This document shows positions 12,024 through 21,478 of a stretch of 64,000 bases of DNA, one piece after another (position 1 is the first letter of the stretch; each line of letters starts with the position of its first letter). A program made the position numbers and the translations under genes. A model generated the notes under the pieces. It was not told the origin of the DNA. It saw nothing but the letters and a program-made list of their open reading frames with translations, and ran no database searches. Source of the stretch: Marchantia polymorpha subsp. ruderalis (taxonomy: Eukaryota > Streptophyta > Marchantiopsida > Marchantiales > Marchantiaceae); the NCBI GenBank assembly GCA_037833965.1, contig AP031351.1:13900501-13964500 (forward strand), read 5' to 3'.

Positions 12024-12431
12024 TGTAACACTAGGGTTTAGAAAGAAGCTCACTCGAAGATAGAAACGTAAACTCTTAAGATGAGAGATACCAACAATGG
12101 TTCTCCTCTCCCTTATATAGCTCTCATCAACAAGTACAAGAAGATAAGATCTAATCTCCACCATCCATACCACTCATAGTGGATGGATGACGTGGCGGAT
12201 AACCCTAACAAGCACACGGATCGTTGACGTGGCGTTCTCAACTAACACACTCAATCCTTACCTACAAGCACACGGATTGCTGACGTGGCACTCTCAACTA
12301 ACACATCCACTCTGTACCTACCAAGTGCGCGGATCGTTGACGTGACAGCTATGACTTGTGCACACTAAAGTATCCATTTCAATATTTAGAGTAACCTCTA
12401 CTTTAGTTCCAACTAACTAAAGATGGTTACA
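12024..12431 (-). repeat. 3' LTR of the chromovirus
   Basis: On the minus strand the LTR runs from 12431 (TGTAACC) to 12024 (TGTTACA end). It is the same length as its partner at 16664-17071. A TATA box (CTATATAAGG) lies at 12111-12120. Confidence 0.95.
12180..12350 (-). promoter_or_regulatory. Repeated ACGT-core (bZIP-type) motifs in U3
   Basis: Four ACGT-core boxes (TGACGTGGC or TGACGTGAC on the plus strand) occur near 12188, 12224, 12281 and 12339, upstream of the TATA box in the element's direction. Three lie in tandem blocks of about 60 bp that start CACACGGAT or GTGCGCGGAT. The same set is present in the other LTR at 16828-16990. ACGT-core boxes are binding sites of plant bZIP factors, so stress or hormone control of the element is a fair inference. 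Confidence 0.5.
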
Positions 12432-12446
12432 AAACTCCCTCCTTTT
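12432..12446 (-). other. Polypurine tract of the chromovirus
   Basis: The minus strand reads AAAAGGAGGGAGTTT directly before the 3' LTR, where the plus-strand primer for reverse transcription is expected. Confidence 0.75.
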
Positions 12447-12651
12447 AAGATGCAACGTCCTCGTTGCACATACGTTCAAAATCCTGAACTATCAAAGGTG
12501 CATTTGCTAAATTTTTAGCTAGTTCCCAAGTTGATTCATACGATGGATAGCCTTTCCATTGAATCAAATACTCTACTTTGGGATATTTATGACCTCGAAT
12601 ACGTTTCTTGAGTATCTTTTCTACCTCAAACTCCTCATGATCTGCTATCAA
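12445..12651 (-). pseudogene. Chromodomain of the chromovirus
   Basis: The frame from 12651 reads EFEVEKILKKR, VEYLIQWKGY, ESTWE and LIVQDFERMC, a complete chromodomain with its aromatic positions in place. It would bind methylated histone tails and steer integration into heterochromatin. It is in a different frame from the integrase C-terminal part that ends at 12648, so a frameshift separates them. It ends just before the polypurine tract, as usual. Confidence 0.85.
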
Positions 12652-13805
12652 GGTTGGAAGAGGAGGTGATGCTGGTTGGTTGGTGAATTGTTTTGGTCGT
12701 GGTACATGTTTCGCAATCGTGACACATGAAATACTGGGTGTATTTTCATATGTGACGGAAGTTCCAACTTGTATGACACTTCACCAACATGCTTCAAAAC
12801 CAAAAATGGACCAATGAACCTAGGGTTCAACTTTGATGTTCCTACAAGAGACAAATTTGTTGTAGATAACCAAACATGATCTCCAACATCAAAAACCACT
12901 TCTCTAAGATGAGCATCGGCATGCTGCTTTTGCCGATTTTGAGCTATCACCAACTTCTCCTTGGCCTAATGTAGTCTTCGATGAATATGCTCCACAAATT
13001 CGTTGACTGCTACAACTTTGGTCGAAAACTCCTCTCCTTTGAGAAGTCTCATCAAACTTGAAGGAGTTATAGGATGAACTTCATACCTAAGAAAAAATAG
13101 AGACACTTTTGTGGATGCATTAACAGAATTGTTATATGCAAATTCCACAAGTGCCAAAAGGTTGTTCCACTCTTCTTGCTCTTCTAATGTGAATGCTCGT
13201 AGCATATCCTCTATGATTCTATTTGCCCTCTCAATTTGTCCATCAGTTTGAAGGTGATAGGCCGTTAACATTGCTAGTTTTGTTTTGAAAAAACTAAACA
13301 AAGTTTTCCAAAATAAACTAGTGAAGTTAGTACCTCTATCCGTGATTAACACTTTGCTTAAGACATGATTCACAAAAACTGCATCTAGATACAATTGAGC
13401 TAGTTGTGGAGCTCTTACTGTTTTTGTGGTTGGCCTGATGTGAATCATCTTGCTCAATTTGTCTACAAAAACCACCATTGAATCATGTCCTAAAGAAGTC
13501 CTTGGTAACTTACATACAAGATCCATGGTGACATGTTCCCACCGCTGTTCGGGAATAGGAAGAGGCTCTAATAAACCCGCTTGTTTTTTATTACTTGCCT
13601 TGTTTTTTTGACAAGCAACACAACTTCGAACATAAGACTTCACATCCTCACGTATTTTGGGCCAATAGTACACTCGTTGTATACTTTCCACGGTTTTCTC
13701 CACTCCCACATGACCTGCAATGGATGTATCATGACTTTCTGCCAAAATCATTGTGCGCAAATCGTGATCTTGTGGAATCCATATACGCTGATTGTAAAAT
13801 GCCAA
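12648..13805 (-). pseudogene. Integrase of the chromovirus, one internal stop
   Basis: A frame of 279 codons (13805-12966) holds the HHCC zinc site (ESHD, AGHVG, CVACQ), the catalytic acidic residues in MDLVCKLP, ITDRGTNF and GQIERANR, and FAYNN. After one TAG at 12966-12968 the same frame continues to 12648 with the C-terminal domain (VGDHVWLST, RFIGPF, LPSHMKIHPVFHVSRLR). The integrase inserts the cDNA and makes the 5-bp target duplication. All three acidic residues are still present; the TAG before the C-terminal domain is the only break I see in this part. Confidence 0.9.
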
Positions 13806-13808
13806 ACC

Positions 13809-14456
13809 TCAAGATTTCTCTACCTTTCCAGTTTGTAGTGCCCGAGTGATCTCTTCATCCTCCTTTGTGGCTTGTGACATCTTGCTCCACCAATCAGCTT
13901 GAATTTTCACTTTCGCAACATGATTCAAACAAGGCATGCGTGTGAGAGCATCTGCAAGTTGCTTCTTTCCCTCCACGTACACAATCTTCATGTTAAAGCG
14001 TTGACGCCAATCTGCCCATCGAATTTGTAGTTTGGACAGATCCTTCTGAGTTTCCAAATAAACCAAGAGTTTATGATCGGTCTCCACCACAAATTCCTTA
14101 TCACCCAAGTAATGCTTCCAATGTTTGGTTGCCAACACGATGGCTAACTCCTTCCATACTGTTGTGTGATAATTTTGTTCCGCCGCCACCAACTTTCAAG
14201 AATAGAAAGCAACTTGATGTCATCCATCCTCCCATTCTTGTTGAAGTATGCCACCTACTGTTGTACCTGATGCATCAGTGGCCAACTTGATAGAACGGTT
14301 AGGATCATAGCACTTGCGTGTAACAAAGCATCTTTCAATGCTTGAAAAGCTAACACTTGAGCTGTTCGTCATCTCCATTTTTGACCTTTCCCTAACATGG
14401 AAGTCAAAGCCTGAGCTAGGCGAGCAAAACCTTTCACAAATCTGCGATAGAATCAA
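13809..14456 (-). pseudogene. RNase H of the chromovirus
   Basis: The minus strand reads IKLATDASGTTVGGILQQ near 14290-14240, then a broken stretch at 14220-14190, then a long frame with NYHTTVWKELA, LGDKEFVVETDHK, WADWRQRF and ADALTRMP. These are the RNase H blocks of gypsy polymerases, including the first active-site Asp (TDAS) and ETDH. A stop in the join near 14219 and another at 13809, before the integrase, disable the polyprotein. Confidence 0.85.
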
Positions 14457-14459
14457 GTG

Positions 14460-15305
14460 AGCCCTAGAAAACTCTTCAATTGAGTTTGATCCTCAAGTGC
14501 TATCCATTTCTGAATGGCATCTATCTTCTCACTCATCACTTGGATTCCTCTAGCTGTAACTCTATGACCCAAGTAATCTACTTCTAACTTGCCAAATTCA
14601 CATTTGAAGCTTTGGCATACAATTGATTGTCTCTTAAAACTTGAAGTATCTCTCGTAAATGACTTCTATGATCACTCAAAGTTTTGCTATACACCAATAT
14701 ATCTCTAGAAAAACAATGACAGATTTATCTAGATAAAGGCGAAAGATATCGTTCATTAATCCCATGAATGTAGCTGGTGCATTAGTGAGACCAAAAGGCA
14801 TCAATAGATACTCAAAGTGTCCATAACTAGTACGAAAAGCTGTCTTGTGAACATCTTCATCTGCAATTCAAATTTAATTGTAGCCGCTTCTCAAATTTAG
14901 CTTGGTGAAGTACTTCGCCCCTTGAAGTTGATCAAACAAATCATCCATACGAGGTAATGGATTTTTTTTTTCACCGTTTGCTGATTCAACCCGCGATAAT
15001 CAATGCATAATTTCATAGATCCATCCTTCTTTTTCACAAAGAGCACTGGAGCTCCATAAGGTGAAACACTTGGTTGAATGAATCCCTTGCTCAACATCTC
15101 CTCCCACTTGAGCTTTGCATTCTTCCAATTCGTTTGGAGCCAAACAATATAAAGCTTTACAAGTTGGTGTACTTCCAGGTATCACCTCAATCTTATGATC
15201 TACTCGCCTCTTTGGTGGTAATCCTGCAGGTAGATCATTTGGAAAAACATCTATATACGTCCATGGACCCAATATCTCTGATAAGTCCAAGGAAACATAC
15301 ATCAT
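14460..15305 (-). pseudogene. Reverse transcriptase of the chromovirus, several breaks
   Basis: Blocks in order on the minus strand: DVFPNDLPAGLPPKR and [11 protein letters not shown] (15260-15170), then in another frame [20 protein letters not shown] and [13 protein letters not shown] (15090-14960). The finger and palm continue in pieces, with the region of the catalytic FLDD-type motif at 14690-14720. At the motif the sequence lacks one base compared with what the family needs (near 14704-14706), so both Asp codons are not read in the frame of the following ILVYSKT. Further frame changes occur near 15098 and 14940. The enzyme is inactive. Confidence 0.85.
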
Positions 15306-15487
15306 CTCTAAAAATGGATGTTGTACCCATCACAAAGAGGGCTAAATTCATATTTTGAGATCTATCTCCATAGATCTATCTATCCATTACTTGTAATCAC
15401 TTTTCTTCTCCAATCTACCTTCGGATTATATTGCTCCATCCATGGCATTCCAAGGATGAAATCATATCGACCTAAACAAATTACTCT

Positions 15488-15751
15488 TCATTCAATGCTC
15501 TCCTTGTATCTACCTATGGATAATTCTACACTCCGTGGTAGTGTTTCTATCACTTCAATTTGCCCGTTTGGCCATTCAACTTCTTCACTCACGTCCTTCA
15601 TCAACATCAAACCTAACTTCATAGCAACACTCCTTGATAGAAAATTTTCAGTTGCTCCAGGATCAATTAAAATTTTCAACTTGTGTCTTTCCATGAAACC
15701 ATCAGTGACAATGAGTTGAGCTTGCTTCTTACTCCTTCCATGAGCTCCCAA
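15488..15751 (-). pseudogene. Aspartic protease of the chromovirus
   Basis: A frame of 87 codons holds KILIDPGATENFLS, the retroviral-type protease active-site block, then MKLGL and NGQIEVIETL. The catalytic Asp is kept but the following Ser or Thr of the usual D-S/T-G is Pro here, which should abolish activity. It lies between the gag zinc knuckle and the RT, the normal order. Confidence 0.8.
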
Positions 15752-15875
15752 CTATTGCCTTCTTCCAACCTCGTCTTTTCTTAACTTTGTAGAACCAGTA
15801 AGGCCGCGAGGCAAGATAATTGGTGATCTTCGTTTCCCAAAACTTCTTCCTCCACCTCTTCATACTCTATCCCCT

Positions 15876-16649
15876 TTATATTGTTGAACGGTCGTCGCTG
15901 CATGGGCCGTCCTCCTTGTGGTGTTGGCCGAATTCGACAAAACTTGGCAATGTAACCCATTCGTCCACATGCATAGCATTGACGATTGTCACGAACTCCA
16001 GCTCCTCCTCAAACCATTCCGTTATTTGCATAACCTTCTTGCAAATTTGGAACTCTTGGTCGCCGAATCTCAACTCCAAATCTTGGTGGTGGTCCTCTTG
16101 TTGGTGCAATACCTTCTCTACGTCGAAGGTTTCCCAACTCCATCGGTATTGGACCAGATGGATCTCAAAAATTGCTCATTGGTTCACCGTGTGTGACATC
16201 AAAAGCACCCGAAATTTGTTGAGCAATTGCGATTGCTTCATTCACAATAGATGGATTACTTACCATCACCTCCTTTCGAATTCAATCTTTCAAGACTCGT
16301 TTGAACACGTCCAAGGCTTCTGCTCCACTCATATCCATGATAGATACTTGAGATCAAAAAATTCTTCAATGTACTCATGAATATCTCCTTTCTGCTTCAA
16401 ATCCCACAACTTCATTCTTGCTGTTTGAAGAGAATCCACCGCTTGAAAATTTTGCAGAAGTCCTTCCTGCATTCCACTCCACAAAATGATAGCACCTCGT
16501 TCTGGAAGCATTCTCTCCCATGTTGTGTACCATGTGAGAGTCTTATCCGTAAGATAAGATCTCATGAACATTCCTGCAATATAATCAGAAATATGAAAAT
16601 GAGCTAAATGAATATTCATCTTCATAATCCATCCCTCTAGCACTCCCAT
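15876..16649 (-). pseudogene. Gag of the chromovirus
   Basis: ATG at 16649 lies only about two bases past the primer site. The first frame (16649-16329) reads IAGMFMRSYLTDKTLTWYTTWERM and LWDLKQKGDIHEYIEEF, typical of the gypsy capsid region. Frameshifts follow. A CCHC-type zinc knuckle can be read at 15978-15937 with the His position changed to Tyr (CYACGRMGYIAKFC). Gag forms the particle and packages RNA. Confidence 0.8.
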
Positions 16650-16650
16650 T

Positions 16651-16662
16651 GCTCTGATACCA
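16651..16662 (-). other. Primer binding site (iMet-tRNA type)
   Basis: The minus strand reads TGGTATCAGAGC, complementary to the 3' end of initiator methionine tRNA, one base after the 5' LTR end at 16664. This is the common primer site of plant LTR retrotransposons. Confidence 0.95.
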
Positions 16663-16663
16663 T

Positions 16664-17071
16664 TGTAACACTAGGGTTTAGAAAGAAGCTCACTCGAAGA
16701 TAGAAACGTAAACTCTTAAGATGAGAGATACCAACAATGGTTCTCCTCTCCCTTATATAGCTCTCACCAACAAGTACAAGGAGATAAGATTTAATCCCCA
16801 CCATCCATACCACTCCTAGTGGATGGATGACGTGGCGGATAACCCTAACAAGCACACGGATCGCTGACGTGGCGCTCTCAACTAACACACTCAATCCTTA
16901 CCTACAAGCACACGGATTGCTGATGTGGCACTCTCAACTAACACATCCACTCTGTACCTACCAAGTGTGCGGATCGTTGACGTGGCAGCTATGACTAGTG
17001 CACACTAAAGTATCTATATCAATATTTAGAGTAACCTCTACTTTAGTTCCAACTAACTAAAGATGGTTACA
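16664..17071 (-). repeat. 5' LTR of the chromovirus
   Basis: 408 bp, TGTAAC...GTTACA, with a TATA box at 16751-16760 on the minus strand. About 13 differences from the 3' LTR. Followed on the plus strand by the AGGCG target duplication at 17072-17076. Confidence 0.95.
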
Positions 17072-17118
17072 AGGCGCCGAAGGCGCTCCCGCATGAACCG
17101 TCCGTTCCGTTCAAGGCG

Positions 17119-17208
17119 CCCGACCTCGGCCTAAGCCCCCGAACTCCTAGATTCTACTAGACCCCCGACCTCGGCCTAAGCCCCCGAACTCCTAGATTCT
17201 ACTAGATC
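17119..17208. repeat. 45-bp tandem duplication in E2 leader
   Basis: The unit starting CCCGACCTCGGCCTAAGC and ending CTAGATTCTACTAGA is present twice in a row with period 45 and almost no differences, so it is recent. Confidence 0.8.
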
Positions 17209-17503
17209 CGTGATTCTCCCTCTTTAGTCTATTTTTGTGTAGTGAATGTATTTACAGCTACTACCGCGGTACTTATTTTTCAAAAATGTTTTAATTTTGA
17301 CAAAAAACAAAAACTGGGTCACCACAGACCTTCGGCCGTAATTGAGCAGTGTATTCTGGGAGTGACATGTGCATGAGAAGTAAAACTCTTCAATAGAATG
17401 TTAATTGGTGATCAATCGTGACTCTTGATGTTGCATCTGTCTCTGTGGGAACGTATCTTTACCATTATGCTCCATTTTGATATTTGTTGGTTATCACATG
17501 GAT

Positions 17504-18450
17504 GAATGTGAAATTTCACATTTTTTAAATATTGATTGTTTGTTATATGATTGAGTGCCACATTTTGAAGGACGGATCGTGATGGATCGTGAAGCGGAAA
17601 GCTGAGTTTGGCGCTGGTCTGCGGAGTAGGGAGGAAAAGAATTTTAGAAGCGGATGCAAGTCACTATATTGATCTAGTGAATGCATGAGAAATCGGGTAT
17701 TTTCCTCCCAGTAGACTCACGCATCCTTGCAAAAGTGGAGAAGAGTAGTGCTGGCTAGCTTCAGCTCGGTGTGGTGTGCCATCTCCTATTGGTGGCCAGA
17801 ACAATAGAAAAACGTGGTGGGGATGAACTTATGATGTACTTTGATCAAAGAAGATTTTGAAATCAAGACTGTGAATTGTATCTAGATATACAGAAAAGAG
17901 TTTTTGTTGACCGAGTAGCTACATTTGGCAGCAGCTCTTTCTCGGATCTTAGCGTAGTCTTTAGCATTTTTCAGTGCAATGAACAATTTTGAAGGGTGAG
18001 GTTTTTCTTTTGTATACTTGTTGTGGTGGACCAGCTAACCTTGGCGAACAAATGGACAAGGAAAAACGAAGGGTGACAATTTGCGATGCAAAGATTTAGC
18101 TCCGAGTGATAATGCAGAGGAAGGTTTTGACATATGCGAGATGAGCTGCAGTGAACTCAGTTGGCACTCCTCAACAGGACTAGCTGAGCTGACGTTAGTG
18201 GTGACGCAGATTTCAGTGGAACCGAACGAGGATAAAGCAAATCTTCTGCCTTCCTAAAAGCAGCAATTAAGTTTTGATAGGATAGTGTCGCGTGTACAAG
18301 GAAGATTTGGCATTTTGATAAGGACAATTTGCTAGTTATGGCGGTAGCAACATAATGGTGTGAAGTTCCTGCAAGGTGGAGGAGGGCTGCGGCTACTTTT
18401 GAGAGCTTGGCTGCATAGTTTCTAGCATTGGATATAGTCCTAATGACAGT
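17504..18450 (+). other. GY internal piece, no recognisable coding
   Basis: By position this belongs to the gag side of GY. The plus strand has short readable stretches (for example around 18060-18180) but no domain I can name. A minus-strand frame of 136 codons at 18157-18567 crosses into E3 and is therefore not a single gene. Confidence 0.35.
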
Positions 18451-18930
18451 TGTGGTACCCCACTTTTGGTAATTTTGAGGAAATAAAAACATTTTTGAAA
18501 AACTGTACCACGGCAGCAGTGTAAATACCCTTCGGTGCATCAAAATAGAGTGAATTCGGAAGATCACAGAGATTCTCGAGGGAACTCGTAGAATCTAGGA
18601 GTTGGGTGCAGCGTCAAGGAAGGACACCACCCTCCCTGCGAGCTCGAAGGTATGATCCCTTCGGCGCAAGGCGCAAAATCCGCCTTCGGCGCTACGCCCT
18701 AGGCGGTAGGGAAATGCTTCATATTTAGGTCAACCCCCAAACGCCTTGACTTGCTTAAAGACTTGTTGGAAAGAGCTCGACGTGTTGATTCCAACGCGCT
18801 CAAGAACGCCACAAACGGATGAGTTTTTTGGGAGTTATGAAGGTCGCAAGATACTCAGCTTTCCGCCTACGCACAGGCGGAGAAAGTCAAGGTGAGCGTC
18901 AAGGTGTCTAAGTAGGACGAGGCGCAATTT

Positions 18931-20169
18931 GTGGAGTTGTTCAAGCGGGAGAGGTCTACCAAGAATGGGTACAAGACCCGCGATTACAAGGATCGCTTCC
19001 GCCGAACTGTGGCTACGGCGCTGCTGCAACTACTGCAGCCACACCGCGCCTGCTACATCACATTGTGGCAGGTCTCTTTTGTGGAGTGCATCATCGAGGG
19101 AGCTCCAATTCACTGGGCGAGCATCCTGCACAGAGTGATCCGACAGCACGCTTTTGAGGAGAAGGGGGGAACTCTAAATCACCTCTCCCCTTTCCTGATC
19201 AATTTTTATCGGCAGCGAAATTGTTTGACCGCGGCGGAGCTTGCTCGTTTTCCGCCGTTGTCCGTCGACCATCCCGGGAAGTATGTGCGGGATAACGAGG
19301 TCGACACTGACGCAGAGGAGTCGCCAACTTCTACTCCGCCAAGGCGGAGGGACGAAGGAAGAAACACTCCCGCAGCAAGAGTGCCGCGGAAGCGGCGATG
19401 GAGAGAGGAGTCCGAAGAGGAGCAGCATCAAGAACCCATTGCTCCCATTCGACAGCGGCCGTTGCACGAAGTGTGCAACCGGCCAAAGCAGAAGGCGCGC
19501 AGGCTTGTGTTACCAGCCAGCAGCGCGGACACGGCGACGATTGCCACGGAGAAAGGAAGTGCGTCGCCGGAGAAGAACGAGGGAGCGCGGACGTCTGCAG
19601 GAGCGACGGACCACGCTGCACCTTCGACGGACGAGAGGCAGCCTACGGGCCAAGGGCCTCCGGAGTTACCACGTGCGATGCGGACGGGTGTTCCGCCTAC
19701 GCATAGGCGTGCCTCGACGGAAAGGCGACCTCAAGCGGAGGTGGACCTACGCCTACGCGTAGGCAGAGGCAGTCCGCCTGTGCACATGCCGCTTGCGCAC
19801 AGGCAGGATTCACCCCCGTTCCAACGTCGGAAGGGGAAGGAGCCGGCGGAAGATCCGCCTACGGGTCACGGGCCTTCGGGACCAGACCCTCCGGCGCCCA
19901 ACGCGCCGCGATTTGCGCCTTCGGCGCCAGGGCCTTTGAGTCAACGAGATGCGAGCAGGGAGCGTGCGGAGGCCGCACCTCCGGCGGGTAATCCGCCGGT
20001 AGATGCGCCTTCGGCGGTAGGGCCTTCGGGCCAAGGAACATCGGGCGAGCGGCCTCCGGCTATGTCGCCTTCGGCGATAGACGCCTTCGGCGCTGCGCCT
20101 GCGGCGGACAAGGCGCCGGCATTTGCGCCTGCGCACAAGCCAGACACAGCCCTCGCGCAGGACCGATAG
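18931..20169 (+). CDS. E3 protein, N-terminal domain and linker (partial)
   Basis: Open frame of 412 codons without an ATG at its beginning; a stop lies just upstream near 18910, and the first ~65 residues known from E4, E5 and E7 are missing. It reads GYKTRDYKD (residues about 10-19), TALLQLLQP, YITLWQVSFVE, PIHWASILHRV, LNHLSPFLINFYR, and DNEVDTDAEESP. A basic patch PRKRRW follows, then about 250 residues of low-complexity linker rich in Pro, Ala, Gly, Ser and Arg, with PSA-type steps from the decamer repeat. The basic patches could be nuclear localisation signals (inference). Function unknown; no enzyme motif seen. It ends at TAG 20167-20169; the C-terminal half continues in another frame from 20231. 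Confidence 0.6.
   Translation: MELFKRERSTKNGYKTRDYKDRFRRTVATALLQLLQPHRACYITLWQVSFVECIIEGAPIHWASILHRVIRQHAFEEKGGTLNHLSPFLINFYRQRNCLTAAELARFPPLSVDHPGKYVRDNEVDTDAEESPTSTPPRRRDEGRNTPAARVPRKRRWREESEEEQHQEPIAPIRQRPLHEVCNRPKQKARRLVLPASSADTATIATEKGSASPEKNEGARTSAGATDHAAPSTDERQPTGQGPPELPRAMRTGVPPTHRRASTERRPQAEVDLRLRVGRGSPPVHMPLAHRQDSPPFQRRKGKEPAEDPPTGHGPSGPDPPAPNAPRFAPSAPGPLSQRDASRERAEAAPPAGNPPVDAPSAVGPSGQGTSGERPPAMSPSAIDAFGAAPAADKAPAFAPAHKPDTALAQDR
19850..20110. repeat. GCCTTCGGCG decamer cluster in E3 linker
   Basis: The decamer, here in the GCCTTCGGCG sense, and close variants recur about every 20-40 bp in the linker coding part. E3 also has a second kind of palindromic word, GCCTACGC(G/A)TAGGC and CGCCTACGCA(C/T)AGGCG, at about 18867, 19694, 19749-19763 and 19778-19804, not seen as often in the other copies. 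Confidence 0.7.
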
Positions 20170-20230
20170 AGGGGGCAGGACCTGACGGAGGAGCGGACTG
20201 TCTGTTCGCGGGACAAAATTCCGGTGCGCG

Positions 20231-21442
20231 ATGCGCAATCAAACCCCGCGTAGACACACTCCGCTCGATCGCCTTCGACGGCGGACGTCGGCGGCAAAGA
20301 GGATATGGTCGAAGATCAAACAAGCGTGCGACGGGGATGTAGCACGGCCACATTCGCCCACCGCCTTGAACATTTTAGCGAAGAGCAGCGAAGCTGCAGC
20401 TGTGCCTTCGCAGGCAGCACCCGTAGACGACGTGCAGCCCCACTCGGGTCAGTCGCCAACGCAATCAATGGCGACTGAAATCCTTAACTCGGATGATGAC
20501 GACGGAGGCTCCACAGAAGCAATGTCGGGAGGAGGGGATACCGAGGAGGAGGAGGAGGAAATTGTTGGAGCGCCGGCGGCGCTCTCTGAGCAGGTGATAC
20601 CGTTGCTGAAGTACTTGGATCGCAAATTTGATAAATACGCCGATCCACTCCAGCCGGGATCCTACATCGAATTAGTGCGCAGGCGGACTCGCACTAAAGT
20701 CCACACTAGCAAGCTACTAGCTAGGACGGACCGGGAGTTGAAGGACTTGAGGGAGAAGCATGCCTGTTTGTGGGGTCAGTACAACCTTGTGAGGAAAGCG
20801 CACGCCCTTGACATGATGAAGAAGAAGAGACTGGAAGAGCTCACCAGGGATGTGGTGAAGACCACGACAGATTTGATGTCTGAGAAAACTCAGAATCAGA
20901 TTCTGTCAGAGGAGCTTGTGCGACAGACGCGTTTGTTGGCGGAATGTCAGCTCGCACGACAGGCGGATGAGGATTTAATCCGCAGGCTACAGTCGGAGTG
21001 TGGGGAATTGAGAGCGCAGCGTGCGGAAGCCGAATCGCAGTTGGTGGTAATTGAAGATGATCGCAGGCGAGAGGCAGATCGCACGAAGGAGGAGATGGCG
21101 AGGCGTGTCGCCCACTGTCTCAAGGGCTACGCCCACTGGGAGGTGGCGGCGCAGGAGAAGCTCTCACTGCGTGAGTTAGAGCTTCGCGCAGCAGGGTTGT
21201 TGGCAGGTGACAGCAGGAGTCGGCGGAAGGTGGCGAAGAAGTTAGACGCTTTTCTGTCGAAGGCGCGGGATACCATGTCCACCCTCGAGGTGGAGGTGTC
21301 CGCGGCGTTGCAGCGGTTAGGACTGCGCAGTCGAGCGGAAGACTGGCAGGGTCGGGAGTTAGTGCGCGGCAGTCCGTCGCGCAGGAGACGTAGCACAGGT
21401 TCCGCGGAGTGTAGTGTAGCGTGGTTCCGTGCAGGCGCATAG
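20231..21442 (+). CDS. E3 protein, acidic patch and coiled-coil domain
   Basis: ATG at 20231 opens 403 codons. An acidic stretch with NSDDDDGG and TEEEEEEIV (about residues 85-115) is followed by VIPLLKYLDRKFDKY and GSYIELVRRRTRTKV. A long coiled coil (about residues 165-300) contains SEELVRQTRLL, QADEDLIRRLQSEC and LRAQRAEAESQL. Next come CLKGYAHWEVAAQEKLSLRELELRAA, a GDSRSRRKVAKKL patch and RRLGLRSRAEDW-like end motifs, here QRLGLRSRAEDW. The same order occurs in E2, E4, E5 and E7, and a diverged form in E6. This suggests a structural or nucleic-acid-associated protein that multimerises (inference). The TATA-like box follows 37 bp after the stop. Confidence 0.65.
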   Translation: MRNQTPRRHTPLDRLRRRTSAAKRIWSKIKQACDGDVARPHSPTALNILAKSSEAAAVPSQAAPVDDVQPHSGQSPTQSMATEILNSDDDDGGSTEAMSGGGDTEEEEEEIVGAPAALSEQVIPLLKYLDRKFDKYADPLQPGSYIELVRRRTRTKVHTSKLLARTDRELKDLREKHACLWGQYNLVRKAHALDMMKKKRLEELTRDVVKTTTDLMSEKTQNQILSEELVRQTRLLAECQLARQADEDLIRRLQSECGELRAQRAEAESQLVVIEDDRRREADRTKEEMARRVAHCLKGYAHWEVAAQEKLSLRELELRAAGLLAGDSRSRRKVAKKLDAFLSKARDTMSTLEVEVSAALQRLGLRSRAEDWQGRELVRGSPSRRRRSTGSAECSVAWFRAGA

Positions 21443-21478
21443 CGTAGTGCAGTGTAGTGCTAATTAGGACTTAGAAGG

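Larger units (their letters stand above)
12024..17071 (-). mobile_element. Chromovirus-type Ty3/gypsy LTR retrotransposon, nearly full length
   Basis: Two 408-bp LTRs (12024-12431 and 16664-17071), each TGTAAC...GTTACA, flank a minus-strand gag-protease-RT-RNase H-integrase-chromodomain region. The target duplication AGGCG is exact (12019-12023 and 17072-17076). An iMet primer site adjoins the 5' LTR and a purine tract adjoins the 3' LTR. The two LTRs differ at about 13 of 408 positions by my count, about 10 of them transitions, so it is the youngest insertion here. The coding region has stops and frameshifts in most domains, so it is not autonomous. It lies within a decamer cluster of E2. 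Confidence 0.95.
7958..17326 (-). mobile_element. E-element E2 (subfamily 1), interrupted by a chromovirus
   Basis: On the minus strand the element starts TGTGGTGACCCAG at 17326 and ends GGTGGGTTATTACA at 7958. GACCTT is found on both sides (7952-7957 and 17327-17332), so the target duplication here is 6 bp, or 5 bp with one chance match. Its own sequence is 7958-12023 plus 17077-17326, about 4.3 kb. It is inserted in E1 and is itself split by the LTR retrotransposon at 12024-17071. Layout from its 5' end: non-coding decamer-rich leader, two-part gene (11298-8995), TATA-like box (8897-8904), 3' module of about 0.9 kb. Confidence 0.85.
6756..17498 (+). mobile_element. E-element E1 (subfamily 2), internally deleted, interrupted by E2
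   Basis: The 5' end TGTGGTGCTTAG at 6756 matches the 5' end of E6, and the 3' end GTTGGTTATCACA at 17486-17498 also matches E6. Flanks are AGGAT (6751-6755) and TGGAT (17499-17503), a target duplication with one mismatch. Its own sequence is 6756-7957 plus 17333-17498, about 1.37 kb. It keeps the N-terminal coding part and the 3' end but has lost the linker, the coiled-coil part and most of the 3' module seen in E6. E2 is inserted at 7957. Confidence 0.75.

Noticed and set aside
12024..12431. LTR as a solo LTR
   Set aside because: Its partner of equal length lies at 16664-17071 with coding sequence between and a shared target duplication, so it is one complete element.
18157..18567. Minus-strand open frame of 136 codons
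   Set aside because: It crosses the border between GY and E3 at 18450/18451, so it cannot be an ancient single gene.
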